Source: Streptomyces sp. LUP47B (lineage in GTDB: Bacteria; Actinomycetota; Actinomycetes; Streptomycetales; Streptomycetaceae). Taken from it: a stretch of 64,000 nucleotides of DNA. Of the stretch, positions 15,979 to 25,131 are shown piece after piece; position 1 is the first letter of the stretch, and the number at the start of each line of letters is the position of its first letter. The DNA lies in assembly GCF_001746295.1 (NCBI RefSeq), contig NZ_MJAH01000011.1, positions 10,957 through 74,956 of the forward strand, given 5' to 3'. The notes beneath the pieces were generated by a model. The model saw only the letters and a list, made by a program, of their open reading frames with translations, was not told where the DNA came from and made no database searches. The position numbers and the translations under genes were made by a program.

Positions 15979-16943
15979 CCGACGAGCTCCAGCACCCTGA
16001 CCAGGTTGGATTCCGCGATCTCCCGCATCCCTTCCGGATTCGGGAAGTCGCCCTCGATCAGGCGGAGGGGGCCGGCGACCAGGGACACGTGCATGGCGAG
16101 GCGGTAGAGGCGCATCCGGTCCTCGTCCAGGCCGGGGGCGCGCAGGACGTCGTAGTGCCGCGGTCCGAAGCGGATGCGAAGGAAGACGTGCTCCCACTCG
16201 ACGTCGGCGTACATGAGTCCTTCGATGTCGATGAGGGCGGGCCTGCCCCGGTCGTCCAACAGGACGTGGTCGGCGCCGAGTTCGCCGTGGACGAGGGTGT
16301 GCCGGGCGCGGGGCCGCACGGCTGAGGCGAGCCGTCGTACGGTCTCCTCCAGCTGCTCCCGTACGACGGCGATGCGTTCATCCCGTACGGCGGCCTGCTC
16401 GATGTGGTGCAGGGCGCCCTCGGTGATGCGCCGGGCGGCCGACCCCGCCGACGAGGTACCGCCGTTGTCGACGAGTGCGACCTTGCCGAAGGCGGGGCCC
16501 TCCTGCGTGTGCAGAGTCCGGAGTTCGGCGGCCAGCAGCTGCAGCGCGGCATGATCGGCGACCGGGTCCCGCTCCAGCGCCTCCTCCAGACTGCCGCCCC
16601 GCATGTCCTCGACGACCACGGCGTCCATGGCGGGGTCGGCGTACAGGAGGCGGGGGGTGCGCACGCCGGCCGCGACCAGCCGGTCGTGGGCGGCCGTGAA
16701 CACATCGAGACCGGTGCCGGCGGAGAAGGGGTCGCGGGGGTCGGAGGGGCCGGCGTCCCAGTAGTCCTCGTCCGGCGACCAGACGTAGGCGACGACCGTC
16801 GTGCCGTCGTCGAGGGCGAGCCGGTAGACACCCTTCTTGCTGCCACCGCGGAGCCGGGTGACGCCGGTGAGGGCACGGCCGGTCGCGGCGCGGGCGAGGG
16901 GGGCGAGGTCGTCGCGGGTGAGGTGTCTGCGGGTGGTGGTCAT
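15975..16943 (-). CDS. APH-family phosphotransferase/kinase-like protein
   Basis: 322-residue protein with the aminoglycoside-phosphotransferase fold, which phosphorylates small molecules. I chose ATG 16943 (MTTTRRHLTRDD). The glycine-rich loop region is LRGGSKKGVYRLALDDG, the catalytic-loop counterpart HGELGADHVLLDDRG, and the metal motif IDIEG. The usual HGDxxxxN loop has E for D and H for N, so activity or substrate may differ from classical enzymes. Resistance function is not implied, since many of these act in metabolism. It is convergent with sdhB with a 4-bp overlap. Confidence 0.75.
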   Translation of the reverse strand: MTTTRRHLTRDDLAPLARAATGRALTGVTRLRGGSKKGVYRLALDDGTTVVAYVWSPDEDYWDAGPSDPRDPFSAGTGLDVFTAAHDRLVAAGVRTPRLLYADPAMDAVVVEDMRGGSLEEALERDPVADHAALQLLAAELRTLHTQEGPAFGKVALVDNGGTSSAGSAARRITEGALHHIEQAAVRDERIAVVREQLEETVRRLASAVRPRARHTLVHGELGADHVLLDDRGRPALIDIEGLMYADVEWEHVFLRIRFGPRHYDVLRAPGLDEDRMRLYRLAMHVSLVAGPLRLIEGDFPNPEGMREIAESNLVRVLELVG

Positions 16944-17144
16944 TCGGCCGATCGTCGCAGTGCGGTGCGCCGGACCGCAGGTGGTTTTCCGGGGTGGCAC
17001 GGCAGGCCCATGAGTGCAGGGGCTTCAGGTGTAAGTGGGCGCTTCTCCGCCTCGCCGTGAGGATCCGCTCCCCCGTCCCCTCGCGTACCCCCGCCCGTCG
17101 CACCCCGCTCGCGTCAGGGCATTTCGGATCATACGCTCCCAAAC

Positions 17145-18512
17145 GTGACGCCATCCTTGATACGGGGCCGACCTCGGCGGGGCCGCTCGCACTTGTTCGT
17201 GCGGGTGGCGCATGCCCTGGTGGGTGTGGTCGTCGGGGTTCTGTGGCTGGTGTTGCCGTGGATGACGATCGATGACGACGCTCCGGCTGCGGGCGTGCGC
17301 ACGAGCGCCGCCGCTCCGGCGGCGGACGAGAGCTCCGGCACCGACCTGGTCCTGCCGGTGGCCGCGCTCGCCGTGGTGCTCGGCCTCGCCGCCTACGGTT
17401 CAGTCCGCCGGATACGCCGCACCCGCAGCCGTACGACACCGGCGGCCGCCGGTACGACCCACGTCGGCGCGTATCCCGCCCCCGGGGCCCAGCCCCCGCC
17501 GACCGACCTCGATGAACGCTCCCGGGCCGCGCTGGTCGACGCCGACAACCGCCTGCGCGCCTTCCGGGAGGAACTGCTCTTCGCCGAGGCCGTCTCCGGC
17601 CCCTTCGCGACGGCGGCCGAGGCGGCGGAGGCCGAACTGTCGGCCGCGTGCGCGATACGGGCTCGGTACGAGGAAGGCGTACCGGAGGAGGCGGCCGCCC
17701 TCGCCGGGGTCGTGGGCCGCTGTGAGGAGGCCGAGCTGCGGCTGACCGCCGAGGCGGAGAAGCTGCGCACCCTGCGGGCACTGGACCGTGACCCCGCCGC
17801 GGCCCTGGCGTCGGCCGAGGCCCGCTTCCGTGAGCTGACCGCCCGCACGGCCGGGGCGGAGACGACACCCCTGGACGACTCCGTCACCGGGTACGTCGAG
17901 CTGGCCAAGGACAGCCTGGTCACCGCCACCGTGCACCTCAACCAGACCCACCAGGCCACCGCCGCCGGCCGGCCGGACGAGGCGGCCCACCGCCTCCGTG
18001 CGGCGGAGACCGCGATCTCCCGTGCGGACGTGCTGGTGACGGCCGTGGCCCGGCTGCGCTCGGCGCGCACCGAGGCCGCCCGGCTGATGCCGCCCGCGCT
18101 CACGGGCGCGGAAGCCGAGCTGGCCCCCTTCCGCGACAGCACCCCCTACGAGGGCGAGACCTACGCCCGGCTCCTGCACGCCGACGCGGTGCTGGCCGCC
18201 GTACGACAGGAGACGACGTCCGGACAGCCGTACGACCCCCTCGGCGTCCTGCGTCGGATCGTGCAGGCGACCGCGCCCCTGGCGGTCGGCCGGTCCGGGG
18301 TGCTCGCGGTGGCCGCGCTGCTGGTCGCCCGGGAGTCCGTCGCCGCGGCGGACGACTACGTCGCCGTCCACCGCGAGGCCGTCGGTGCCGCGCCCCGCGT
18401 CCTGCTGTCGCAGGCTCGGCTCACCGACGATCTCCCGCGGGCGGACGCCCTGGCCCGCGAGGCGCGTGGCCGCGCCGAACAGGACGTACGCCTGCGCGGG
18501 CACCCCGCCTAG
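17145..18512 (+). CDS. Membrane-anchored Ala/Glu-rich coiled-coil protein
   Basis: 455 residues, GTG start. Two hydrophobic segments occur near the N-terminus (about 20-42 and 67-86) with a short acidic extracytoplasmic loop between. A basic stretch (VRRIRRTRSRTT) suggests the remainder is cytoplasmic. From about 130 onward it is Ala/Glu/Arg-rich helical sequence with coiled-coil character. I recognise no enzyme motif. It stands alone between divergent and convergent neighbours. A structural or scaffold role is only a guess. Confidence 0.7.
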   Translation: MTPSLIRGRPRRGRSHLFVRVAHALVGVVVGVLWLVLPWMTIDDDAPAAGVRTSAAAPAADESSGTDLVLPVAALAVVLGLAAYGSVRRIRRTRSRTTPAAAGTTHVGAYPAPGAQPPPTDLDERSRAALVDADNRLRAFREELLFAEAVSGPFATAAEAAEAELSAACAIRARYEEGVPEEAAALAGVVGRCEEAELRLTAEAEKLRTLRALDRDPAAALASAEARFRELTARTAGAETTPLDDSVTGYVELAKDSLVTATVHLNQTHQATAAGRPDEAAHRLRAAETAISRADVLVTAVARLRSARTEAARLMPPALTGAEAELAPFRDSTPYEGETYARLLHADAVLAAVRQETTSGQPYDPLGVLRRIVQATAPLAVGRSGVLAVAALLVARESVAAADDYVAVHREAVGAAPRVLLSQARLTDDLPRADALAREARGRAEQDVRLRGHPA

Positions 18513-18527
18513 AAGCAGGCTCAGGAG

Positions 18528-21155
18528 TCAGAACAGGCTGAGCAACGCCTCCGCCGGGTCCACCATGCCGTTCTGTCCGTCGGGCAGCGGCAGTTCGAAC
18601 CACACCGTCTTGCCGCGCGGTGTACGGCGGGAGCCCCAGGCCGCGCTGAGCAGGCCGACCAGTTGCAGGCCCCGGCCGCCCTCGTCGGTGTCGCGGGCGC
18701 GGCGGCGGCGCGGCTGGACGAGTCCGGAGTCCCAGACCTCGCAGACCAGGGTGCGGTCCAGCAGGAGCCGTAGCCGGATGTCCCCCTCGCCGTACCGCAG
18801 GGCGTTGGTGACGAGCTCGCTGACCAGGAGTTCCGTGGTGTCGACGAGCGGCTCCAGGCCCCAGCTCAGCAGCCGACCGCGCGTGTACTCCCGGGCCTTG
18901 CCCACACTGCGGGGCTCGCGCGGCAGGGTCCAGTCGCCGACCGAGTCGACGGGCAGGCCCTGGACACGTGCCATCAGCAGTGCGATGTCGTCCTCGCCGT
19001 GGAGGGTGTCGAGGGTGTTGAGGACGTGGTCGCAGACGTCCTCCAGGGGGGCGGAGGGGTCGGTGAGCGCTCCGACGAAGGCCTGGAGCCCCTCGTCGAG
19101 GGGATGATCGCGGCTTTCGACCAGTCCATCCGTGTAGAGCGCGAGCAGGGCGCCTTCGGGTAGTTCGACCTCGACCTCCTCGAAGGGCTCGCCACCGACG
19201 CCGAGCGGCATGCCGGGCGGCACGTCGAGCATCAGCGCGTCCTCGCCAGGCTCCACCAGGACGGGCGGGAGGTGCCCCGCGTTGGCGAAGGTGCAGCGGC
19301 GGGTCACCGAGTCGTAGACGGCGTAGACGCAGGTCGCGAGGTAGACCTCGGACAGGTCCGCCTCACGGGGGCGGCGGGCCGCCCGGGTGGCCTGCTGGAC
19401 ACCGCCGGGTGCGCCGAGACCGCGGGCGATCTCGTCCAAGGCGCTGAGCACCTCGGCCGGTTCGAGGTCCAGGAGGGCCAGAGTGCGCACGGCGGACCGC
19501 AGTTCCCCCATCGCCACCGCCGCCCGCAGACCACGGCCCATCACGTCACCGACCACCAACGCCGTACGGTGTCCCGGCAGTTCGATGACGTCGAACCAGT
19601 CACCGCCGACCTCGCTCGGCCGGTCCGCGGAGGAGTTGCCGGGCAGATAGCGGCAGGCGATGTCCAGGCCGGAGGCGACCGGGTCGCCGGGGGGCAGCAG
19701 GGACCGCTGCAGTATCAGCGCCCGCTCGTGCTCCCGCCGGTACAGGCGCGCGTTGTCGATACAGACCGCCGCCCGCGCCGCCAGCTCCACCGCGAGGTCC
19801 CGGTCCCGGTCCCCGAACGGCTCGCTGCCCTTGGTCCGGGAGAACTGCGCGAGGCCTACGACGGTGTCGTGGGCGACCATCGGCACGGCGAGCGTGGACT
19901 GCACGAGGCCGCCCTCCTCGGCCGGGATGTACTGCGGGCGCGCGGTGCGCAGGGCGTCCGCGCAGGGCGAGTTGAAGGGGTAGTGGTGGACGGCGCCGAC
20001 CGAGACGGGGTCGCCGGAGCCGACGAAGGGGGCGTCGGAGACCGCGCTGGCGAAGGCGACCCGGCGCAGTTCCGCGCTGCCGTCGGCGAGGCCCGGCGGG
20101 GTCTCGTCGCCGGCCAGGAGGCCCTGGTAGAGGTCGACGGTGGCCAGGTCGCAGAAGCCGGGGACGACGACATCGAGGAGTTCGCGGGCCGTGGTCTCCA
20201 GGTCGAGGGAGTTGCCTATGCGGGCGCCGGCCTCGTTCAGGAGGGCGAGATTGCGCCGGGCGGCGGCTGCCTCGCGGGCGGCGGCGCGGCGGGCGGTGAT
20301 GTCGGTTCCCAGCCAGGCGATGCCGATGGGCCGGCCGGACCCGCTGCGCACCCGGTACAGGTTGATGGACCAGTGGCGGCGCTCGTCGGAACCGGGCAGA
20401 AAGCCCGTGACGTGCATGTCGGTGATGGAGTCGCCGGTCTCCAGGACCCGGCGCAGGGTCGCGGTGACCCGCTCGGCCTCGGGGCGCGGCAGATAGTCGT
20501 GCACGCCCTTGCCCCGGTGGTCGTCCGGGCTGCCGCCGAAGAGGGAGGCGAAACGGTAGTTGACGCGGCGAACCCGCAGGTCGGGGTCGATCAGGATGAA
20601 CCCGAAGGGAGATTGACCGAAAATCGCCTGCGAGGCGGCGAGGTCGGTCTCGATGCTGCGCAGCGTGCGCACGTCGACGACGATGCAGACGGCGGCCTTC
20701 TCGCCCTCCTCGGTCCGCGTCGGCATCACATAGACCTCGGCGAGGCCCTCCCGGCCGCACTCGCCGTCGGCCGCCGACGGGGGCACCCGGAAGGGCACCA
20801 CACCGGTCCACTCGCGGCCGTCCAGGATCTCCGCCATCTTGCGCTGGCCCTGCGCGCGCAGGTCCGGGTCGATGAAGGCCTCGATGGGGTCCATGCCGAC
20901 GGCGTGCCGGGCGGGGATGCCGAAGAGCTGCTCGGCGCGCAGGCTCCACTGCTCGACCAGGCCGTCGGGGCCTATGGAGAAGGACGCGACCTTGATGTAG
21001 TCGTAGATCGAGCCGGGCGGGCTGCTCTGCCACATGGCGTCACCGGACGGCGGCTCGCCGGGACGGCCGTGCGCCACGGCATCAGCCGCGGCCTCCGTCC
21101 TCGCGCCGTCCAACGGGTCCTTCGACTCCGTGGCCTTCGCTGGTATCTCGCTCAC
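18528..21155 (-). CDS. PAS-PAS-GAF-PP2C(SpoIIE)-HATPase regulatory phosphatase
   Basis: 875-residue cytoplasmic signalling protein. I chose GTG 21155 (VSEIPAKATES), which follows GGAGGGG. Two PAS domains (about 45-150 and 155-285) are followed by GAF (about 295-468), a SpoIIE-type PP2C phosphatase (about 473-700, with GGDWFDVI and VVGDVMGRGL metal-binding stretches) and an RsbW-like HATPase domain (about 752-865, with ELVTNALRYG and DEGGRGLQLV). Such proteins set sigma-factor partner switching by dephosphorylating STAS antagonists and phosphorylating them with the kinase domain. No STAS protein is encoded nearby. The lone HATPase gene upstream is on the same strand. Confidence 0.9.
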   Translation of the reverse strand: MSEIPAKATESKDPLDGARTEAAADAVAHGRPGEPPSGDAMWQSSPPGSIYDYIKVASFSIGPDGLVEQWSLRAEQLFGIPARHAVGMDPIEAFIDPDLRAQGQRKMAEILDGREWTGVVPFRVPPSAADGECGREGLAEVYVMPTRTEEGEKAAVCIVVDVRTLRSIETDLAASQAIFGQSPFGFILIDPDLRVRRVNYRFASLFGGSPDDHRGKGVHDYLPRPEAERVTATLRRVLETGDSITDMHVTGFLPGSDERRHWSINLYRVRSGSGRPIGIAWLGTDITARRAAAREAAAARRNLALLNEAGARIGNSLDLETTARELLDVVVPGFCDLATVDLYQGLLAGDETPPGLADGSAELRRVAFASAVSDAPFVGSGDPVSVGAVHHYPFNSPCADALRTARPQYIPAEEGGLVQSTLAVPMVAHDTVVGLAQFSRTKGSEPFGDRDRDLAVELAARAAVCIDNARLYRREHERALILQRSLLPPGDPVASGLDIACRYLPGNSSADRPSEVGGDWFDVIELPGHRTALVVGDVMGRGLRAAVAMGELRSAVRTLALLDLEPAEVLSALDEIARGLGAPGGVQQATRAARRPREADLSEVYLATCVYAVYDSVTRRCTFANAGHLPPVLVEPGEDALMLDVPPGMPLGVGGEPFEEVEVELPEGALLALYTDGLVESRDHPLDEGLQAFVGALTDPSAPLEDVCDHVLNTLDTLHGEDDIALLMARVQGLPVDSVGDWTLPREPRSVGKAREYTRGRLLSWGLEPLVDTTELLVSELVTNALRYGEGDIRLRLLLDRTLVCEVWDSGLVQPRRRRARDTDEGGRGLQLVGLLSAAWGSRRTPRGKTVWFELPLPDGQNGMVDPAEALLSLF

Positions 21156-21427
21156 GCGAACCGTCCCCTCCAGCTCACCGCGTCCGGTACCGGTCACCGG
21201 GGGCGGCTGCCCGCAGTATCCAGCACTACGGCGCCGCACAACACGGTGTTCACGATCACAGCACGATCCCGACGGTTTTCGGTCCGGGCTGCGACAACAC
21301 TTCCAGTCTTCTAACCAGCGGACACCTCCTCGAATCACGTCTGCCGACAACCGCCACTGGCCTGAACCAGTCGATGGACAGGGGTAGGGGTGGCGTACAG
21401 GCGTTCTTCACCGTGATCAGGTCCCGT

Positions 21428-21880
21428 TCATCCCGGAACGGAGAGTTCGAACCAGACCGTCTTGCCCGTCGCGCCGGGCCGGGTGCCCCAGCGGTGGGCC
21501 GCGTGGGCGACCAGTTGCAGACCGCGGCCGTTCTCGTCGTCGAGTGCGGCGACGCGCTCACGGGGCGGGTCGGGCAGGGGGTCGGAGACCTCCACCAGGA
21601 GGACGCCGTCGACGGCGCCGGGGCGGACCAGGCGGACGCCGATGGGGCCGGTGGCGTGCCGCAGGGAGTTGGTCACCAGTTCACTGACCAGCAGGGCGGC
21701 GACATCGGCGAGGACGTCGAGATTCCAGGCGGCCAGCCGGTCCCGGACAGCCGTCCGGGCAGCGCGTACGGCGCCCGGGTCGGCCGGGAACGTCCACGCG
21801 GCGCGGTCGCCTTCGGTGTCGATCACGCCGATCACATCCCGGGCAGCCCTTGTCCACTTTCGTGGGGTTAAGGGGCACAT
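21428..21880 (-). CDS. RsbW-like ATP-binding protein (HATPase_c_2)
   Basis: 150-residue soluble protein that is almost entirely one GHKL ATPase domain of the anti-sigma/serine kinase type. The N-box is LVSELVTNSLRHA and the G-boxes are NGRGLQLVAHAAHRWG and GKTVWFELSV. It could phosphorylate a STAS antagonist or bind a sigma factor. An ATG at 21880 lacks a good Shine-Dalgarno. The in-frame GTG about 16 codons in (VIGVIDTEG) is an alternative. A 12-bp palindrome lies immediately upstream. It precedes the large SpoIIE phosphatase by 272 bp on the same strand. Confidence 0.82.
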   Translation of the reverse strand: MCPLTPRKWTRAARDVIGVIDTEGDRAAWTFPADPGAVRAARTAVRDRLAAWNLDVLADVAALLVSELVTNSLRHATGPIGVRLVRPGAVDGVLLVEVSDPLPDPPRERVAALDDENGRGLQLVAHAAHRWGTRPGATGKTVWFELSVPG

Positions 21881-21881
21881 A

Positions 21882-21893
21882 CCCGATATCGGG
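21882..21893. promoter_or_regulatory. 12-bp perfect palindrome at the HATPase start
   Basis: CCCGATATCGGG ends one base before the ATG at 21880 of the minus-strand HATPase gene. A perfect palindrome touching a start codon suggests an operator or a translation-blocking hairpin. Nothing in the sequence identifies a binding protein. Confidence 0.4.
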
Positions 21894-21930
21894 GGCGCGG
21901 TACCGTGCCGAACGGCTTAACACGGGGCAC

Positions 21931-22338
21931 CTAGGAGCTCGGGCCCCTGAGTGTCTCCAGGGAGCGAACGGCTTCCACGTCCTGGTCGAGCCAGTCCACG
22001 TCCCAGATCTCGTCCGGGGCGAGCCAGCGCAGTTCGTCGTGATCCTGCAGGGGCTCGGGGTCCGGGGAGGTGGGGAAGAGGTGGGCTGTCCAGGCGTGGA
22101 GGACGTACGGCGACTTGAGGGGCCACTCGCCGGGGACGCGCGCCACGACCTCCGCCTCTACGCCCAGCTCCTCCCGGAGTTCGCGCACGAGGGCCGCCTC
22201 GGACGACTCCCCCTCCTCCACCTTGCCTCCGGGCAGCTCCCAGCGGCCGGCCAGAACAGGAGGTGCGCTGCGGCGGGCTGCGAGAAGGCGGTCGCCGTCG
22301 TACAGGGCGGCCGCCACCACCACGATCCGTTCCGTCAT
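21931..22338 (-). CDS. Nudix hydrolase (MutT-like)
   Basis: 135-residue hydrolase of nucleoside-diphosphate-linked compounds. The Nudix box reads G-G-K-V-E-E-G-E-S-S-E-A-A-L-V-R-E-L-R-E-E-L-G at about 37-59, complete with the REXXEE metal-binding core. The N-terminus MTERIVVVAAALYDGDRLLAA is typical of MutT/8-oxo-dGTPase proteins. It starts 24 bp after the SPOR gene region on the same strand. Substrate is not resolved by sequence. Confidence 0.9.
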   Translation of the reverse strand: MTERIVVVAAALYDGDRLLAARRSAPPVLAGRWELPGGKVEEGESSEAALVRELREELGVEAEVVARVPGEWPLKSPYVLHAWTAHLFPTSPDPEPLQDHDELRWLAPDEIWDVDWLDQDVEAVRSLETLRGPSS

Positions 22339-22362
22339 GTGCCGGAGCCTACGGGAGGCTTC

Positions 22363-22554
22363 TCAGTCGGCCGAACTCGCGCCGTTCTGGCTGATGCGCT
22401 CGACCCAGTAGAGCTGCTTGTGACCGCGGGCATCGAGGCTGTCGGCGATCTTCTGGGCCTCGGCCCGGGTCGCGTACCTGCCCACGCGGTAGCGATTGCC
22501 GTTGTCGTCCTGTCGTATGACGAGCCAGGGAAGAGTGATCGTGCCGTCGTTCAT
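22363..22554 (-). CDS. Small SPOR-like domain protein
   Basis: 63-residue protein. The segment WLVIRQDDNGNRYRVGRYAT followed by a helix (RAEAQKIADSLDARGH) and LYWVERI fits a single SPOR-type fold, a peptidoglycan-binding module in other proteins. It has no signal peptide, so it is probably cytoplasmic. It is transcribed in the same direction as the Nudix gene 24 bp downstream. Short homologues of this kind are common in Streptomyces. Function is unknown. Confidence 0.75.
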   Translation of the reverse strand: MNDGTITLPWLVIRQDDNGNRYRVGRYATRAEAQKIADSLDARGHKQLYWVERISQNGASSAD

Positions 22555-22867
22555 TGCGTCCCACCGCTCCTTCCCGACCTGCGTCGAGCCCCACCCGATA
22601 AGGAAACCGCACTCCGCATATGCCCGAGCCTACGCCCAACCTTTACTGAGCGAACACGCGTTTTCACAAAGAGGTACGCAACCAGCCAGGACGGACTCCT
22701 CCGACAGGGGCGCGCAGCCATGAACGCGCCCCCGGTGGGCGGCGATGCCTCCGGTCAGGAGCGCCTCGGGAACAGTGGTCTCGACCTGCGAGAACGGCCG
22801 AATCCGAACGGCGTTCACCTGCGGGTCCGTTGGGTGTTCGCCCGGGGCAACCTCCCCGGGGCGCGCG
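22555..22867. other. Intergenic, no gene seen
   Basis: 313 bp between the GntR gene and the SPOR gene, both on the minus strand. A 7-bp GC hairpin (CCCGGGG at 22841, CCCCGGG at 22854) touches the GntR stop and may terminate its transcript. Nothing else stands out. Confidence 0.4.
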
Positions 22868-23620
22868 CTACTTCACCGGGAGGTGGTACGCGACCTGGTA
22901 GCGGTCGGCGGGAATGACCACGTCGGCCGTCTCCACCGGGCGGCCCGAGGCGTAGTAGGTGCGGTGGACCACGAGGACGACATGGCCGGGGACACCGCCC
23001 AGGGCGAGCAGTTCCTCGGCCAGGCCGGGGCGGGCACCCACCTCCTCGGTGACGTTGTCCACGACGACGTCGATGGCGGCCATGCGCTCGACGACGCCCA
23101 TGCCGCCGAGCGGGCCCTCCTCGGGGAGCATCACGGGAGTGCGGCCGGTGACCGCGAGGGGCTCCCAGGAAGTGGAGAGCATGATCGGCTCACCGGCCTC
23201 CCGAAAGACGTACTTCGTGCACATCACGCGGTCGCCGACCCGGATGTCGAGCCGCTCGGCGATGGCGGCCGACGCCTCGGTCTGCGCACTGCTGGACTCC
23301 CAGGTGCCGCGCCCCTCCCCGTCGGCCTGCTCCTGCCGGAAGGGCGTGGCACCGGAGGCCGGGCGGTAGCCGGAGCGGGCGATGCGACGGGGCACGGGCT
23401 GCTCCCGGACGTACGTCCCGGAGCCGGAGCGGCCCTCGACCAGGCCCTCGGCCATCAGCACCTTGCGGGCCTCCAGCGCGACGGTGTCCGAGACGCCGTA
23501 CTCCTCGCGGATCCTGGCCTGGGACGGCAGGCGGGTGTGCGGTGGCAGCGAACCGTCGACGATCTTCTTGCGGAGATCTCCCGCGACACGCAGGTACGCC
23601 GGTTGCTCACCGAATGTCAC
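22868..23620 (-). CDS. GntR family regulator with UTRA domain (HutC subfamily)
   Basis: 250-residue DNA-binding regulator. Residues 8-75 form the GntR winged helix (YLRVAGDLRKKIVDGSLPPH, then LPSQARIREEYGVSDTVALE as the recognition helix region). Residues about 90-245 form a UTRA ligand-binding domain ending FRVAYHLPV-like. HutC-type regulators bind small molecules and usually repress adjacent genes, but no obvious target operon adjoins it. It is well separated from the neighbours on both sides. Confidence 0.88.
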   Translation of the reverse strand: MTFGEQPAYLRVAGDLRKKIVDGSLPPHTRLPSQARIREEYGVSDTVALEARKVLMAEGLVEGRSGSGTYVREQPVPRRIARSGYRPASGATPFRQEQADGEGRGTWESSSAQTEASAAIAERLDIRVGDRVMCTKYVFREAGEPIMLSTSWEPLAVTGRTPVMLPEEGPLGGMGVVERMAAIDVVVDNVTEEVGARPGLAEELLALGGVPGHVVLVVHRTYYASGRPVETADVVIPADRYQVAYHLPVK

Positions 23621-23767
23621 TGGCCGCTCCCATCAGGTTGTACAGACAGCAACAGCCTGGCAACCGTGGGTTGGGCCATGCAAGCAAAGGCCAGAGAATC
23701 ACTCGATGTGATGACATGTGCGGGTGGGGGTCTTTACGCAGGCACTTTCTCCCCGCTATGGCCGCGC

Positions 23768-25048
23768 TCACACATTGAGTTCGCCGCCGCCCGACTCGCC
23801 GCCGCCGTCCTCGCCCCCGTCGTCGTACGTCGGCCGCTTGGTGGCGAGCCCCAGAGCCTTGCGTGCGGTGACCGTGCTGGCGCCGTCGACGTACTCGTAG
23901 CCCTTGTCGTAGTGGAGGTAGAAGGTGTCCACGTCGTCGTCCTCGGCCGCGGCGACCGCCTTCGCCCACTCGTCGCGCGCGTGCTCCATGTCCTTCACCA
24001 GGGCCGCGACCGGCCTGTCGGCGGCGGCCGGCCAGGAGTTCGCGCGCAGAACCTTGATCTGCTCGTCGAGACTGTCGTGGACGTCCTGGGACCAGTCCTG
24101 GTAGCCGCGCAGGTCGTCCTCGGGGTAGTCCTCGGGCTCCTTCCACAGGACGGTGTCCAGGGAGTTGAGGGACTTCAGCAGGGCGATCTGGTACGTGTCG
24201 AGGGTGGTCTCGTCGGCACGCAGCGAGCCGCTCAGGGTGGCCTTCTCGTCGGTGTTGCCGAAGATGCAGCTGACCTCGCGGTCGCCGAGGCGCCAGCTCT
24301 GCCGGGTCGGGCCGAAGTAGTACACGTCGACGTCGTCGGGGAGCGCCCAGGTGTCCATGACGTAGGCGTCCTGGAGGGGGTAGCACTTGTCGTCGGCGGC
24401 GTCGGAGACCGCGCCGTCCCCCGGGAAGCCGTCGCCGCCGGTCATCTTGAACTCGCCGAACACCTCGCCGTCGTGTTCACCCGCGCAGGGCACCTGGTCG
24501 ACGTCGTAGGTGAGGCCTTCGAGGGACTCCCCCGGCGCGTCGAAGCACTGGCCCTTCACCACCGAGAAGGTCGCGCCCTCGGTCGCGCCCTTCTTGAACC
24601 CCTCCCAGGCGTCGGAGAGCCCGCCGGTGGCGAGCACCGTCACCCACAGGGCGAGTCCGAGCGTCGACAGGATCGACCCCGTGATCGCCATGGCCTTGCC
24701 GGACTGGCCCTTCTTCTTGATCTGCACGAGCGCGATCACACCCAGCACAAGGCCCACCGCCGGGAAGCAGCACAGGACGCCGAGCACCAGTGAGGCGATG
24801 GCAAGGCCGCTGACCGGCGACGGGCGGGCGTAAGGGCTGTAGCCCTGTCCCCAGGTCTGGTACGGCGGGCCATAGGGTTGCCCGTACGGCTGCTGTCCGT
24901 ACGGCTGTTGCCCATACGGCTGCTGTCCGTACGGCTGCTGTCCGTACGGCTGTTGTCCCTGCGGCGGCGGCCCGTACGGGTCCGGGGCGGGGGACGGCCC
25001 CCGGGCGGGGTCGGGCTGGTGGGGCCCAGGGGGCGGGGGTATGGACAC
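23768..25048 (-). CDS. DUF4190 membrane protein with QQPYG repeats and a septum-formation-like domain
   Basis: 426 residues. A Pro/Gln/Tyr/Gly-rich N-terminus (1-75) contains tandem QQPYG pentapeptides. The DUF4190 unit follows (about 80-145), with two helices, GLAIASLVLGVLCCFPAVGL and AMAITGSILSTLGLALWVTV, separated by the basic KKKG turn. The outer domain contains CFDAPGESLEGLTYDVDQVP with a second Cys, as in septum-formation domains, and ends in a Gly/Glu-rich tail. It is likely an extracytoplasmic envelope protein. No enzymatic motif is recognised. Confidence 0.8.
   Translation of the reverse strand: MSIPPPPGPHQPDPARGPSPAPDPYGPPPQGQQPYGQQPYGQQPYGQQPYGQQPYGQPYGPPYQTWGQGYSPYARPSPVSGLAIASLVLGVLCCFPAVGLVLGVIALVQIKKKGQSGKAMAITGSILSTLGLALWVTVLATGGLSDAWEGFKKGATEGATFSVVKGQCFDAPGESLEGLTYDVDQVPCAGEHDGEVFGEFKMTGGDGFPGDGAVSDAADDKCYPLQDAYVMDTWALPDDVDVYYFGPTRQSWRLGDREVSCIFGNTDEKATLSGSLRADETTLDTYQIALLKSLNSLDTVLWKEPEDYPEDDLRGYQDWSQDVHDSLDEQIKVLRANSWPAAADRPVAALVKDMEHARDEWAKAVAAAEDDDVDTFYLHYDKGYEYVDGASTVTARKALGLATKRPTYDDGGEDGGGESGGGELNV
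24880..24970. repeat. 15-bp tandem repeat encoding QQPYG
   Basis: About six copies of a 15-bp unit (CGTACGGCTGCTGTC with small changes) lie inside the DUF4190 gene. They encode the repeated QQPYG pentapeptide on the minus strand, and the period keeps the frame. Copy number may vary between strains. Confidence 0.8.
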
Positions 25049-25131
25049 GGGTACCGTGCTCCTGGTTCAGCAGTGGCGGGGAACTGACGTACGACAGGGC
25101 GCATGGTATGCGCGGGGCGGGCGGGCGTGGA

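Noticed and set aside
15975..16943. Antibiotic-resistance phosphotransferase
   Set aside because: The fold is right but the catalytic loop deviates and the context is metabolic, so a resistance role is unsupported.
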